Origin: Mycobacterium sp. E2479
GTDB taxonomy: Bacteria; Actinomycetota; Actinomycetes; Mycobacteriales; Mycobacteriaceae
Direction: 5' to 3'
Length of the DNA stretch: 64,000 nucleotides
NCBI RefSeq assembly: GCF_001667925.1
Contig: NZ_LZJR01000068.1
Location: 84,624 to 148,623, forward strand
The position numbers and the translations under genes are program-made. Within the stretch, counting starts at the first letter, position 1; the number at the start of each line of letters is the position of its first letter. The notes beneath the pieces are model-generated. The model did not search any database. It was not told the origin of the DNA and worked only from the letters and a program-made list of their open reading frames with translations. Of this stretch, positions 36,620 through 45,625 are shown piece by piece.

Positions 36620-36636
36620 GCGCCGTGTAGCGGCGC
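36620..36636 (+). terminator. 6-bp GC hairpin between convergent genes
   Basis: GCGCCG-TGTAG-CGGCGC forms a stable hairpin in the 63-base gap between ctpI and the convergent ligase gene. No T-tract follows, as is common in mycobacteria, so function as a bidirectional terminator is only likely. Confidence 0.4.
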
Positions 36637-36660
36637 GAGTAATGAGGCGGACGATCGTGT

Positions 36661-38226
36661 TCAGCCGGACAGTTCCCTGCGCAGCACCTTGCCGGTGGGA
36701 TTGCGCGGGATGCCGTCGACGATGTTGATATCGCGGGGCTGTTCGAAGCGAGAGACCCGGCCCTTCAGATACTCGCGCAACTCCGCCACATCGATCTCGC
36801 CGCCCGGCTTGGCGACCACGTACGCGGCCAACCGCTGACCGAACCGTTCGTCGGGGACACCGATCACCACGCTGTCGGCGATGGCGGGGTGCTGGGCGAG
36901 CGCGTTCTCTACCGCACGCGGATAGACGTTTTCGCCGCCGGAGATGATCATGTCGTCTTCGCGACCGACGATGAACAGCCGGCCCGCGTTGTCCAAATAG
37001 CCCATGTCGCCAGTGCTGGTCATGCCGTCGATGACGGCTTTCGCCGCGCCGTCTGTATAGCCCTGGCTCGTCAATTCGCCGCCGACGAAGATCCGCCCCG
37101 TCACACGCGGCCCAACCGGCCTGCCGCCCTTGTTGAGGATGCGCACCGGGCACCCCACGACGGGTCTCCCGACCGTCTCAGGAGCCTCGCGTAGGTCCGC
37201 GGGCGTGGCCAGCGCACCGATGCCGACTTCGGTGGAACCGTAGCCGTTGTAGAGGATGTCGCCGTAGGCGTCCATGAACCGCTGGCCCAGAGCGGGGTCG
37301 AGGCGGTCGCCGCTGGATATCACTGTCCGCAAGTAGGGCAACGGGTTTCGTGCCCGCACCCGCTCGGGTAGGTCCAGGATGCGTGCGAGCACGACGGGCA
37401 CCGCGGTGAAGGCGTCGGCGCGCTGCAGCGACGCCTGGGCCAGCGCGGCTTCGGCGTCGAATTCACGGCGGGTCAGGACCGTGCCCCCGAGCGCGAATGT
37501 CAGCATCAGCATGCCCAGCCCCAACCCGTGAAACATGGGCATTGCCACCGAGACTCGTGAGCCCGTGCGCAACCGGGTGCGATCGAGGATCGTCACCCAC
37601 ACGCCCACCGCGGAGCGCAGCTGGGGTGTGCGCGGCACCCCTTTGGGTTGCCCGGTGGTGCCCGACGTCAACAGCACGATGCGACCGGGTGCGGCCACGT
37701 TCGGCCTGCGCGCGCCCTCGTCGGTGCCGACCGTCGCCGGATCGACCGTGACGACCGAGTCATCCGCGGCCCGGACTCGCTCAGCGAATTCCTCGTCGAC
37801 GACCACGGCCGAAATGCGGTGGGCTTGCATCGCGGCCGCCAGCGCATCGCTGCGGAACTCCGTACTGATCGGCACTACGTCGGCGCCCAGCAGCGCGGCG
37901 GCGAAAACGCCCGCGACGAAACCGCGTCCATTGCGGCACATCACCCCGACCGCCTGTCCGTGCACGACGCCGTCGGCGGACAACCGCTTCGCCAGGGACT
38001 CGGTGGCTTGCTGCAGCTGGCGATAGCTCAGCGCGCCGTCATCGTCGACGATCGCCGTCCGGTCGGGCCAACGAGCGGTCGTGACCGCCAAGAGCGTATA
38101 GGGATTCGTGCCACCCCGTCGGGCCTCGCGAAGAAGCCGAAACCCCGCAAGCGGGGTCAGCGGATTGAGCAGACCGGAGCGCAGCAGGGCACGGGCGGCG
38201 GTGGTCACCACGCGGTCATTCGACAT
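36661..38226 (-). CDS. acyl-CoA/acid ligase, FadD-like (FadD2/FadD12 type)
   Basis: A 521-residue ANL-superfamily enzyme. It has LLTSGTTGQPKGVPRTPQ as the AMP-binding motif, YGSTEVG, STGDMGYLD and the C-terminal catalytic-lysine region [11 protein letters not shown]. The roughly 35-residue N-terminal extension (LLNPLTPLAGFRLLREARRGG) resembles that of the FadD2/FadD12 group of mycobacteria. The start overlaps the upstream SDR by 11 bases, so the two form an operon: ligase activation of an acid together with an SDR acting on the same chain. Fatty acid is the default substrate, but this is not shown. Confidence 0.85.
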   Translation of the reverse strand: MSNDRVVTTAARALLRSGLLNPLTPLAGFRLLREARRGGTNPYTLLAVTTARWPDRTAIVDDDGALSYRQLQQATESLAKRLSADGVVHGQAVGVMCRNGRGFVAGVFAAALLGADVVPISTEFRSDALAAAMQAHRISAVVVDEEFAERVRAADDSVVTVDPATVGTDEGARRPNVAAPGRIVLLTSGTTGQPKGVPRTPQLRSAVGVWVTILDRTRLRTGSRVSVAMPMFHGLGLGMLMLTFALGGTVLTRREFDAEAALAQASLQRADAFTAVPVVLARILDLPERVRARNPLPYLRTVISSGDRLDPALGQRFMDAYGDILYNGYGSTEVGIGALATPADLREAPETVGRPVVGCPVRILNKGGRPVGPRVTGRIFVGGELTSQGYTDGAAKAVIDGMTSTGDMGYLDNAGRLFIVGREDDMIISGGENVYPRAVENALAQHPAIADSVVIGVPDERFGQRLAAYVVAKPGGEIDVAELREYLKGRVSRFEQPRDINIVDGIPRNPTGKVLRRELSG

Positions 38227-39130
38227 CGTCGGCCTCGTCGGTGTCGGGCTGCGTCAAAAACCGGCGATGCCACACCCGCGCAGCGTAGTCGGCCGGGCCT
38301 GCCAGCAGCACAGAGGCCAACTCGGCCGGTAGCACCCAGGGCGGTTCGATGGTGCGCGGCCGCTCGATGATCGCTTTGGCGATGGCGTCGGCGGCTTCGT
38401 CCGGCGACAGTCCGGGAAGACGGCCGAGCAACGGTGTAGGCGCGATCATCCTGGTTCGGACCAGTGCGAAATAGACCGTGGTGACATCGACGCCGTCGGT
38501 ATGCAGTTCCGGGGCCACGCTGCGCAGCCACCGGTCGAAGGCGCCCTTCGACGCCTGGTAGGCACCCCACTGCGGACCCGGCACCACCCGCACGCCGACA
38601 CTCGACACGTTTACTATGTGCCCGCTGCCGTTGTTGCGCATGGCCGGCAGCAGCCCCAGCAGCAGCCGCACCGGCCCCAGGTAATTGATGTCAATGGTGC
38701 GCTGGAAGTCGTGCGGTCGGTCGTATTGGTCGTGCAACGAGCGGCGCAGTGACTTGCCTGCGTTGCTCACCAGGATGTCGAGGGGGCCGTGCTCCTCGGT
38801 GATCTGCTTGGTCAGGGTGCTCACCGCGGATTCGTCGGTGAGGTCGGTCGGGTACGCGACCGCTTTACCCCCGCCGGCGTTGATCGACGCCGTAAGGTCG
38901 TGGAGCCGTTCCTCGGACCGGGCCACCACCAGGACGGTCGCCCCCGCCGCGGCGACGCTGCGTGCGGTCGCCTCACCGATGCCGTAGGAGGCGCCGGTCA
39001 CCAAGACGGTTTTGCCTAAGACGGCGGCGCGCAACCTATCGGGGTCCGATACCCGCGCCGGGTTGGCCACGTGGTCCGTGACCGTTTGCAGAGCCTGCGC
39101 TATCGCATTCAACTTCGCTGCCGCATCCAC
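38216..39130 (-). CDS. SDR-family oxidoreductase, paired with FadD-like ligase
   Basis: A 304-residue protein. An N-terminal helix of about 35 residues precedes the cofactor motif TGASYGIGEATA. SNAGKS and the catalytic SSVGVRVVPGPQWGAYQASK follow. A C-terminal segment (PPWVLPAELASVLLAGPADY) may be membrane-associated, as in fatty acyl-CoA or ketosphinganine reductase-like SDRs of mycobacteria. The start is GTG 39130 without a clear Shine-Dalgarno. It is translated ahead of the overlapping FadD-like gene. Acyl or acyl-CoA substrates are likely from context. Confidence 0.82.
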   Translation of the reverse strand: MDAAAKLNAIAQALQTVTDHVANPARVSDPDRLRAAVLGKTVLVTGASYGIGEATARSVAAAGATVLVVARSEERLHDLTASINAGGGKAVAYPTDLTDESAVSTLTKQITEEHGPLDILVSNAGKSLRRSLHDQYDRPHDFQRTIDINYLGPVRLLLGLLPAMRNNGSGHIVNVSSVGVRVVPGPQWGAYQASKGAFDRWLRSVAPELHTDGVDVTTVYFALVRTRMIAPTPLLGRLPGLSPDEAADAIAKAIIERPRTIEPPWVLPAELASVLLAGPADYAARVWHRRFLTQPDTDEADDVE

Positions 39131-39416
39131 TCGAGCCGATCGCCGAGGTCGGCTGCTGCTTCACCGCGCCCCGGGCTCGTAACTACAAGTAGCAGACCAC
39201 ATTGCATCACGGGCCCGCGCTCCGGCCCGCTCGTGACGGCTCAGGAGGCGGTCTCGATGATGGGGTAGGCGCGCGAAGTTCCCACACCGGCGGCGGATGA
39301 GTACGGCGCGCAACCGATCTCAGCCCGTCCGCATCAGCGGCGATTAATTTATGAGAACACGGTAATTCCGGTGTTTCCGGTGTTTAAGAGGCGTGTCGGT
39401 TGGGCACAATGGCGGC

Positions 39417-40160
39417 ATGATCGCGCGTCACATCGTTCGTTCCATCGGTTCAGCAGCGGTTATCGCAGCGTCGGGCGTGGCCGTGTCGGCCGTGTCCGCC
39501 GCCGTCATCCCGTCGGCCTTCGCCCAGTGTCCCGACGTGCAAGTGGTATTCGCCCGCGGCACCGGCGAAGCACCGGGCGTCGGCCCCACCGGCCAGGCCT
39601 TCGTCGACTCCCTGCGCCAACGCGTGGGCGGACGGTCGCTCGACGTCTATCCGGTCAACTACCCCGCCAGCGACCAATGGGCCACCGGCATCGATGGCAT
39701 CAGAGACGCGGGCGCCCACGTCAATTCGATGGCCCACGACTGCCCCAACACCAAGATGGTGCTCGGCGGCTACTCCCAGGGCGCGGCCGTCATGGGCTTT
39801 GTCACCTCAGCCGCCGTACCCGACGGCGTCGACCCCAACACCGTCCCCAAACCGCTGTCCCCCGACGTCGCCAACCACGTCTCCTCAGTCGTGCTCTACG
39901 GCATGCCCAACGTGCGCGCCATGAACTTCCTCGGTGAACCACCGGTAGTCATCGGCCCCGCCTACCAAGACAAGACCATCAAGGTCTGCGCCACCGAAGA
40001 CCCGGTGTGTTCCGACGGGATGAACTTCGCCGCCCACGACACCTACGCCGACGACGGCGCCATGATCGACAAGGGCGTCGCCTTCGCCTCCAGCCACCTG
40101 GCACTGGGCGGCCCCGCCGCACCGTCGGTCGCCTCGCCGCACGGCGGCTTCGGAGAGTAA
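39417..40160 (+). CDS. secreted cutinase-family esterase (Culp)
   Basis: A 247-residue precursor with a signal peptide that ends near AFAQ (residue 38). The mature domain starts CPDVQVVFARGTGE. The catalytic serine lies in GGYSQGAAV. The Asp/His members are expected in the region DPVCSDGMNFAAHDTY, where two cysteines and a histidine are visible. M. tuberculosis has seven cutinase-like proteins acting as esterases, phospholipases or mycolic-acid hydrolases; this is closest in form to the short secreted ones. A Gly/Pro/Ser-rich tail follows. ATG 39417 has no obvious Shine-Dalgarno. Direct repeats CCGGTGTTT occur just upstream. The 286 bases before it contain no gene. Confidence 0.9.
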   Translation: MIARHIVRSIGSAAVIAASGVAVSAVSAAVIPSAFAQCPDVQVVFARGTGEAPGVGPTGQAFVDSLRQRVGGRSLDVYPVNYPASDQWATGIDGIRDAGAHVNSMAHDCPNTKMVLGGYSQGAAVMGFVTSAAVPDGVDPNTVPKPLSPDVANHVSSVVLYGMPNVRAMNFLGEPPVVIGPAYQDKTIKVCATEDPVCSDGMNFAAHDTYADDGAMIDKGVAFASSHLALGGPAAPSVASPHGGFGE

Positions 40161-40209
40161 CCGGCGAACCGCTACCGCGACTAATCCCTGATGAAGCCCG
40201 TGCTGCGCA

Positions 40210-40546
40210 TCATGGCGTCGGCCAGAAATCCGTCGTGCGGAAGTTGCGGCGCATGCAGCCACTCGGATGGTGCCCGCAGTAGACATTGCCGACGGTCGGC
40301 TCGGCCACCAGGGGGTCGATCAGCGTCGCGTCGCCGGTGATCGCCGTGACACCAGCGAATGCCGCAGCGGCACCCACCCGGCCTCGCGCGACCAGGCCGA
40401 CACCCACACACGGGCTCGAGGTTGAGTTTGTCCACGTTGGGTTCGGTCATACGGCCGGGCGCAACGCCGCATAAGCCGTCGCCGAGATCGGCGACCACCT
40501 GATCGGCGCCGAGTGGCGGGACTGACCCGACGGCTTTGGCCGCCAA
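40210..40546 (-). pseudogene. possible frameshifted remnant of a small protein gene
   Basis: On the minus strand one frame gives DQVVADLGDGLCGV followed by MTEPNVDKLNLEP, and then loses sense near 40405. The next frame takes over with GLVARGRVGAAAAFAGV, GDATLIDPLVAEPTVGN and CGHHPSGCMRRNF to a stop at 40210. The join needs a single-base indel around CCCGTGTGTGGGTG. Both halves look protein-like but neither has a good start site. I do not recognise the family. The rest of the 473-base gap between cutinase and SDR shows nothing else. A sequencing error is an alternative explanation. Confidence 0.3.
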
Positions 40547-40633
40547 GAAAGGCGTGTGGTCACGCCCTCACGTCACCTAATCGCCTTATTTCACAGAGAG
40601 TTTCATGTGCGTCGATGCGATGTTCAGCACGGC

Positions 40634-41398
40634 CTAACTGCCGAGTATGGCCGTGATCGCCTCGTTGAAACGCGGATAGATGTCGTCGTAGGTGCCGTCG
40701 CGTTCGGCGAACCGGAACATCTTGACGCGCTCCACCACGATCTCCTTGGCGTCGGGCTGCGTCTGCAGCAGCGTCATCGTCTCGGTGATGTAATCCTCCA
40801 GTGGCATCGCCCGCGGGTCGAATCCCCGCTCGCCCTGCAGCGCGGTCTGCACGTGTGGCGGAATGATCTCGATCACCTGCACCGAGGTGTCACGGAGCTG
40901 GAACCGCAGCGATTCGGTGTAGGAGTGCAACGCCGCCTTGGCGGCGCAGTACGTCGGGGTGAGCGCGCTGGGCATGAAGGCCAGCCCGGACGTCACGTTC
41001 AGGACGGTGGCGTGCGGCTTGCGCAGCAGCGCCGGCAGCAGTGCCGAGGTAAGCCGGATGGGGCCCAGCAGATTGATGGCGATGCTCTGTTCGGCCAAGC
41101 CGACGTTGCTACCTGTCAGGTCCTCGACCCGCTGAATCCCGGCGTTGTTGACCAGTACGTTCAGGTCGGGGTAGTGGTCGGTCAGCTGGGTGGCGAATCG
41201 GCGGATGTCGGCGGCGTCGCCCTGATCCAGCGACAGGGTCTGCATACCCGGGTTGGCCTCCGCCACGGCCCGTAGGTGGTCGCTGCGCCGGGCGGCGATG
41301 ATCACCTGGTTGCCCAGCCGGTGGAAAGATTCCGCCAGACCACGGCCGATGCCGCTGCCGCCACCGGTGACCAGAACGGTATTGCCCGTCATCTGCAT
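40634..41398 (-). CDS. SDR-family oxidoreductase (DltE-like)
   Basis: A 254-residue classical SDR with TGGGSGIGRGLA for NAD(P), VNNAGIQ and catalytic TSGLAFMPSALTPTYCAAK. The composition and length resemble DltE-type SDRs of unknown substrate. ATG 41398 has AAGGAGAA about eight bases upstream; an extension to 41491 lacks such a site. It lies downstream of the DUF2236 oxygenase on the same strand (147-base gap) and could belong to its operon. Confidence 0.88.
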   Translation of the reverse strand: MQMTGNTVLVTGGGSGIGRGLAESFHRLGNQVIIAARRSDHLRAVAEANPGMQTLSLDQGDAADIRRFATQLTDHYPDLNVLVNNAGIQRVEDLTGSNVGLAEQSIAINLLGPIRLTSALLPALLRKPHATVLNVTSGLAFMPSALTPTYCAAKAALHSYTESLRFQLRDTSVQVIEIIPPHVQTALQGERGFDPRAMPLEDYITETMTLLQTQPDAKEIVVERVKMFRFAERDGTYDDIYPRFNEAITAILGS

Positions 41399-41545
41399 CG
41401 CGGTTCTCCTTCGGGGTCGCCTGCCACGGCTCGCTCGACCGGCCATCTGGCCGACAGAGCCGAATGCCCCAATGCGGAGCCGGCTAACCACGATGCCCTA
41501 TGCGCCCGGGCGCTGTCACGACAAATGCGGCCCCTGACGGTTCGG

Positions 41546-42505
41546 TTACGCGGCCGGGAGGTGGTGCAGCCGGCGCGGGTCGACGCCCGCTCGCTGCCAC
41601 GCGGCGGCGGCCCAGCTTGTGTAGAGCACTCGGACGGGCAGCCGGTTGAGCAGCGGGTTGAGCGCGCGGATGGCCGCGGCGAGACGCTGGAAACGCTTCT
41701 CCTTCTTGGCATCCCAGTGCAGCTGGCACACCGCGCGCATCTGCGGCGGCAGGGTTCCGACCACCACCAGCCGGGTGTAGGCGTTCAGTGGCGCCGATAG
41801 GACCTTCCAGACCGGCTTGGGAATCCGGCGCGGACCCGGTATGCCCTTGCGGATGTAGCCGGTGCCGTACAGGACGGTCTTGTGCGGGACGAACCGGTCG
41901 AGCATCTCGTCCCAGTAGGCCACGAAGTCGCCGTACGTCTGCGGTTGTCCGCGGTCGCTGACGCCGTACAGCCTGTACCAGAGCTTGCCCTCGTTGAAGA
42001 TTTGTTCCTTCTCGGCGTCAGACAGCCGGCGGATGAACGTGTCGGTGTTGTAGATGACCTGGTCGACGAAGCTGGCGTGCGCCCAGTAGAACAGTTCCGG
42101 ATTCAGCGCGTGATACCGCGAGCCGTCGCTGATGGTGCCCTTGATCGTTTTGTGGAAGTCGCGCACCTTGCGGCCCCACTCGTGGGGCTCGTCGGAATAG
42201 ACGGTGTTCATCAAAGGCGGCGCGGTCCGCTTGGCCCGGCCCAGCGTGTCACTGAAGATCACCGAGTGGTCCAGCACGCCCTGGGCCAGCTGCTCGATGC
42301 AGTTCTCCACCCCCGCGGTGCGCTGGAACCCGAAGAGCTGGGTGCGAATGTCCCCGTAAAATTTCCAGATCAACGAATCCGGCCCCAGCCGCGGGCCGGA
42401 TTCGGCGATCTCGTCGTCGATCGGCATGGGCATCGCTTCGCGAACGCCGGTGTCGAAACGCAAGCCAGCGGTTGCGGCGGCCGACTCGTCGTTCTGGACG
42501 GTCAT
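41546..42505 (-). CDS. DUF2236 / oxygenase MpaB-family protein
   Basis: A 319-residue protein of the MpaB/latex-clearing-protein-like superfamily. The characteristic LNPELFYWAHASFVDQV sits after a helical N-terminus, with RAVCQLHWDAKKEKRF near the C-terminus. Some family members bind heme b and oxidise polyisoprenoids or peptides. Mycobacteria hold many copies, mostly uncharacterised. ATG 42505 has GAGGAGG nine bases upstream. It is divergent from a TetR gene with an operator-like inverted repeat between, suggesting local repression. The heme-binding histidine cannot be placed with confidence; YWAH is the best candidate. Confidence 0.85.
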   Translation of the reverse strand: MTVQNDESAAATAGLRFDTGVREAMPMPIDDEIAESGPRLGPDSLIWKFYGDIRTQLFGFQRTAGVENCIEQLAQGVLDHSVIFSDTLGRAKRTAPPLMNTVYSDEPHEWGRKVRDFHKTIKGTISDGSRYHALNPELFYWAHASFVDQVIYNTDTFIRRLSDAEKEQIFNEGKLWYRLYGVSDRGQPQTYGDFVAYWDEMLDRFVPHKTVLYGTGYIRKGIPGPRRIPKPVWKVLSAPLNAYTRLVVVGTLPPQMRAVCQLHWDAKKEKRFQRLAAAIRALNPLLNRLPVRVLYTSWAAAAWQRAGVDPRRLHHLPAA

Positions 42506-42568
42506 GCCCACCTCCTCGTCGCACCGGCGCTGCATCGTCAGGGCCGCCTACCAGTATGAATCGATGAC

Positions 42569-42586
42569 ACAAAGTCGTATCTTTGT
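42569..42586. promoter_or_regulatory. TetR operator candidate between DUF2236 and TetR genes
   Basis: ACAAAG-TCGTAT-CTTTGT is a perfect 6-6-6 inverted repeat in the 171-base divergent region, 64 bases from the oxygenase start and 91 from the TetR start. It is the only strong dyad there. Confidence 0.55.
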
Positions 42587-42676
42587 TCCACAGCCTACAG
42601 GGGCTCACCACCGTTGCCCATCGCGGGGTCCCGACGCCCGAAAGCCGGCGGTAAGCGATGCCGAAGAGTTGATACG

Positions 42677-43306
42677 ATGCCGCCAATCATGCAGTCCGAA
42701 CCGGGCTCTGCCTCTGCCTCTGCTGCCGCCGAGGCGCTCACCGATCTGGATCGCACCATCCTGGACACCGCGCGAAGCGTGTTCGAGACCTACGGGGTGC
42801 GACGCGCCAACATCGACGACGTCGCCGCGCGGGCCGGGGTCAGCCGCAGCACCATCTACCGTCGCTTTCCGACCAAGGAGAACCTGTTCGCTCAGGTGGT
42901 GCGCCGCGAGGCGGGCCTATTCTTCGTCACCCTGGACCACGCGACGACGGGCTGTGACCCGCAACAGGCCGTGATCGAGGCCTTCGCGCTCGGGGTGCGC
43001 CTGGTCCAGGACTCACCGCTGTATTCGCGGATCGCCGAAAGCGAACCCGAACTGCTCGGCATGTTCTCCCGGTCCCAGGCCTTCCCGATTCTCCAATTCG
43101 CCGACGGAATCGCGCACACCCTGCGCCGCTGCGGCGCTGAGCTTCCTCAATCCGACCTGGACAACATCGCCGACATACTGCTTCGCGTCGCCCTTGGCAT
43201 CATCGTCTTTCCCACCGACCGGCTCGACATCTCGGACACCGCCGCGGTTCGCGAGTACGCCGCCCGTTATCTGGTGCCCATCATCAGCCGCAAGCCGGGC
43301 CGCTAA
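42677..43306 (+). CDS. TetR-family transcriptional regulator
   Basis: A 209-residue regulator. The N-terminal HTH has IDDVAARAGVSRSTIYRRFPTKENLF (about 42-67), the classic TetR signature. The C-terminal helical ligand domain follows. It probably represses the divergent DUF2236 gene and itself through the inverted repeat at 42569. ATG 42677 is chosen; ATG 42689 is also possible, and neither has a strong Shine-Dalgarno. The inducer is unknown. Confidence 0.88.
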   Translation: MPPIMQSEPGSASASAAAEALTDLDRTILDTARSVFETYGVRRANIDDVAARAGVSRSTIYRRFPTKENLFAQVVRREAGLFFVTLDHATTGCDPQQAVIEAFALGVRLVQDSPLYSRIAESEPELLGMFSRSQAFPILQFADGIAHTLRRCGAELPQSDLDNIADILLRVALGIIVFPTDRLDISDTAAVREYAARYLVPIISRKPGR

Positions 43307-43346
43307 CGGCGCTCAAATTGTCGGCATCCTGAACTAGCCTTGAGCC

Positions 43347-44723
43347 GTGGCTGGGAGTTCTGCGGCTCCGCGGACCCGGTATGCCAGTTGCGGCGAGATC
43401 GACATCGCCTATCAGGTCTTCGGCGATGGCCCGATGGACCTGCTCGTGCTGCCGGGCCCGCTGATCCCGATCGACTGTGTCGACCTCGAGCCCTCGATGT
43501 ACCGCTTTCACCGCCGGCTCGCGTCGTTCTGCCGAGTGATCCGCTTCGATCAGCGCGGGATCGGCCTGTCGTCCCGGGTTCCCTCGCTGGACATGCTCGG
43601 CCCGGAATCGTGGGCACAGGATGCGCTCGCGGTCATGAACGCGGTGGGTTGCGAGCGAGCCACGGTCTTCGCCCCGGGTTTCACCACGCTGGCCGGTGTG
43701 GTTCTCGCGGTCGACCACGCAGACCGGGTCAACAGCCTCGTCATAGCCAACGGCGCGGCACGAACGCTGCGGGGTCCCGACTACCCCATCGGGGCCGAGC
43801 TCGACGACGCCGACCGATTCACGTCGGTCGGAATGGAGCCGGACGCCGTCGAGCAGGGTTTCGACATGCTCGGCATCATCGCGCCCTCTGTTGCAGACGA
43901 CGACGCATTCCGCTCGTGGTGGGACATGGCCGGCAACCGGGCCGCGTCACCGAGCATGGCGCGTGCGTTCATCAACAAGGTCCGGGAGGGCGACGTCCGC
44001 GACAGGCTGCCGCGCGTCAGCGTGCCGACGCTGATCCTGCATCGCGACAACCCCGCCTTCAGCCCCGTCGAGCACGCGCACTACATGGCCGAGCGCATCC
44101 CCGGCTCGCGCCTGGTCGAACTGCCCGGAGCGGACGCCCTGTACTGGGTGGGCGAGACCGCGCCGATGCTCGACGAGATCGAGGAGTTCATCACCGGGGT
44201 GCGCGGTGGTTCCGACGCCGAGCGGCTGCTCACCACCATCATGTTCACCGACATCGTGGGCTCCACCCAGCGCGCCGCCGCGCTGGGTGATCACCACTGG
44301 CGCGACCTGCTGGACAACCACGACACGATCGTGCGCCACGAGCTGCAGCGGTTCGGCGGCCGCGAAGTCAACACGGCCGGAGACGGATTCGTCGCGACGT
44401 TCAGCAGCCCAAGCGCGGCGATCGCGTGCGCCGACGCCATCGTGGACGCCGTTCACGTTCTGGGCATCGAGGTGCGGGTCGGCATTCACGCCGGTGAAGT
44501 CGAGATGCGCGGAGCGGACGTCGCGGGCATGGCCGTGCACATCGGCGCGCGGGTGGCGGCGCTCGCGGGGCCCAGTGAGGTACTGGTGTCTTCCACGTTG
44601 CGCGACATCGTCACCGGGTCGCGGCACCGGTTCGGCGACCGCGGTGAGACCGCGCTCAAGGGCGTCCCGGGTTACTGGCGGCTGTACGCGCTGGTCCGTG
44701 AGCACGCCGTCGTGCACCGGTAA
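43347..44723 (+). CDS. class III nucleotidyl cyclase fused to degenerate alpha/beta-hydrolase domain
   Basis: 458 residues. The first 280 form an alpha/beta-hydrolase-like domain, and about 290-455 a class III adenylate/guanylate cyclase. The cyclase has both metal aspartates (FTDIVGSTQ and [10 protein letters not shown]) and the later [10 protein letters not shown] and VHIGARV with a plausible transition-state Arg, so it should make cAMP or cGMP. The hydrolase nucleophile elbow reads VFAPGFTT (Gly111 where Ser is expected), so that part is probably a sensor rather than an enzyme. The GTG start lies six bases after TAGCCT (43335-43340), a -10 spacing typical of leaderless mycobacterial mRNAs. 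The protein is likely cytosolic. Confidence 0.88.
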   Translation: MAGSSAAPRTRYASCGEIDIAYQVFGDGPMDLLVLPGPLIPIDCVDLEPSMYRFHRRLASFCRVIRFDQRGIGLSSRVPSLDMLGPESWAQDALAVMNAVGCERATVFAPGFTTLAGVVLAVDHADRVNSLVIANGAARTLRGPDYPIGAELDDADRFTSVGMEPDAVEQGFDMLGIIAPSVADDDAFRSWWDMAGNRAASPSMARAFINKVREGDVRDRLPRVSVPTLILHRDNPAFSPVEHAHYMAERIPGSRLVELPGADALYWVGETAPMLDEIEEFITGVRGGSDAERLLTTIMFTDIVGSTQRAAALGDHHWRDLLDNHDTIVRHELQRFGGREVNTAGDGFVATFSSPSAAIACADAIVDAVHVLGIEVRVGIHAGEVEMRGADVAGMAVHIGARVAALAGPSEVLVSSTLRDIVTGSRHRFGDRGETALKGVPGYWRLYALVREHAVVHR

Positions 44724-44858
44724 CCCGATCGACAAATCACTGCGGTCGAAGCGTCGTGGCCCTCGGCGTAGGCTGCGGACGGGGACTCAGGGCCGAGGCT
44801 TCGCGGCTTTCCATTTGATTTCTGGTGCCTAGCTTGAGATTTGATCTAAGGAGTACGC

Positions 44859-45599
44859 ATGACGGACGTGCACACCTGGCTGCCTCCGGCGCTTCGGCGG
44901 GCGCTGGACCTGCTCGTCGACCCGCCGGCCGATCCCGACGTGAGCCGCGGCTATCTTGACCTGCTCGGCGCCGACAAGCACGGCGTAGTCGAGAAGAACA
45001 CCGGCCCGATCCAGGCGGCGTGGGCCTCACCGATCGGATCGATGCTCTACGACAACGCCCAAGCGCTTTCCCGGCGCTGGATCAGCGCATGGCAACTGCC
45101 GCTGGAGTGGTTGCAGGTCCCGCAGGGCGGTGTCGCGCTGGACGTCGGCTCTGGACCGGGCAACGTCACCGCGTCGCTGGCACGTGCCGCCGGTCCCGAA
45201 GGGCTGGCCCTCGGAGTCGATATCTCCGAGCCGATGCTTGCGCGAGCTGTCCGCAATGAGGCCGGCCCGCAGGTCGGTTTCATCAAGGCCGATGCGCAGC
45301 GGCTTCCGCTGCGGGACAGCACCATTGACGTGGCAGTGTCGACCGCGGTGCTGCAATTGGTGCCGGATCCGGCGGCCGCCCTCGCCGAGATCGCGCGCGT
45401 GCTGCGGCCCGGCGGCAGGCTGGCCGTCATGGTCCCGACCGCCGGGCGCTTGGCCCGCTATTGGCAGTTGCTGCCGAACGTCGGGGCGCACGCGTTCGAT
45501 GACGACGAGATCGGTGATGCGCTCGAAGACAACGGTTTTGCGAGCATCAGGGTGAAGAATTTGGGCACGTTCCAGTGGGTGCGCGGTAAGAAGGGCTGA
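44859..45599 (+). CDS. SAM-dependent methyltransferase (class I, UbiE/Methyltransf_11 type)
   Basis: A 246-residue protein with motif I ALDVGSGPGNVTASLA (about 95-110), acidic strand-2 residue in GVDISEPMLA, motif II KADAQRLPLRDSTIDV and VLRPGGRLAVMVP. About 90 N-terminal residues come before the Rossmann domain. It should methylate a small molecule or lipid; the substrate is not evident. TAAGGAG precedes the ATG by six bases. It follows the cyclase gene at 135 bases, a gap with no other gene. Confidence 0.85.
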   Translation: MTDVHTWLPPALRRALDLLVDPPADPDVSRGYLDLLGADKHGVVEKNTGPIQAAWASPIGSMLYDNAQALSRRWISAWQLPLEWLQVPQGGVALDVGSGPGNVTASLARAAGPEGLALGVDISEPMLARAVRNEAGPQVGFIKADAQRLPLRDSTIDVAVSTAVLQLVPDPAAALAEIARVLRPGGRLAVMVPTAGRLARYWQLLPNVGAHAFDDDEIGDALEDNGFASIRVKNLGTFQWVRGKKG

Positions 45600-45625
45600 A
45601 TCGCAAGGCGTTTCCAGCGGCGGGC

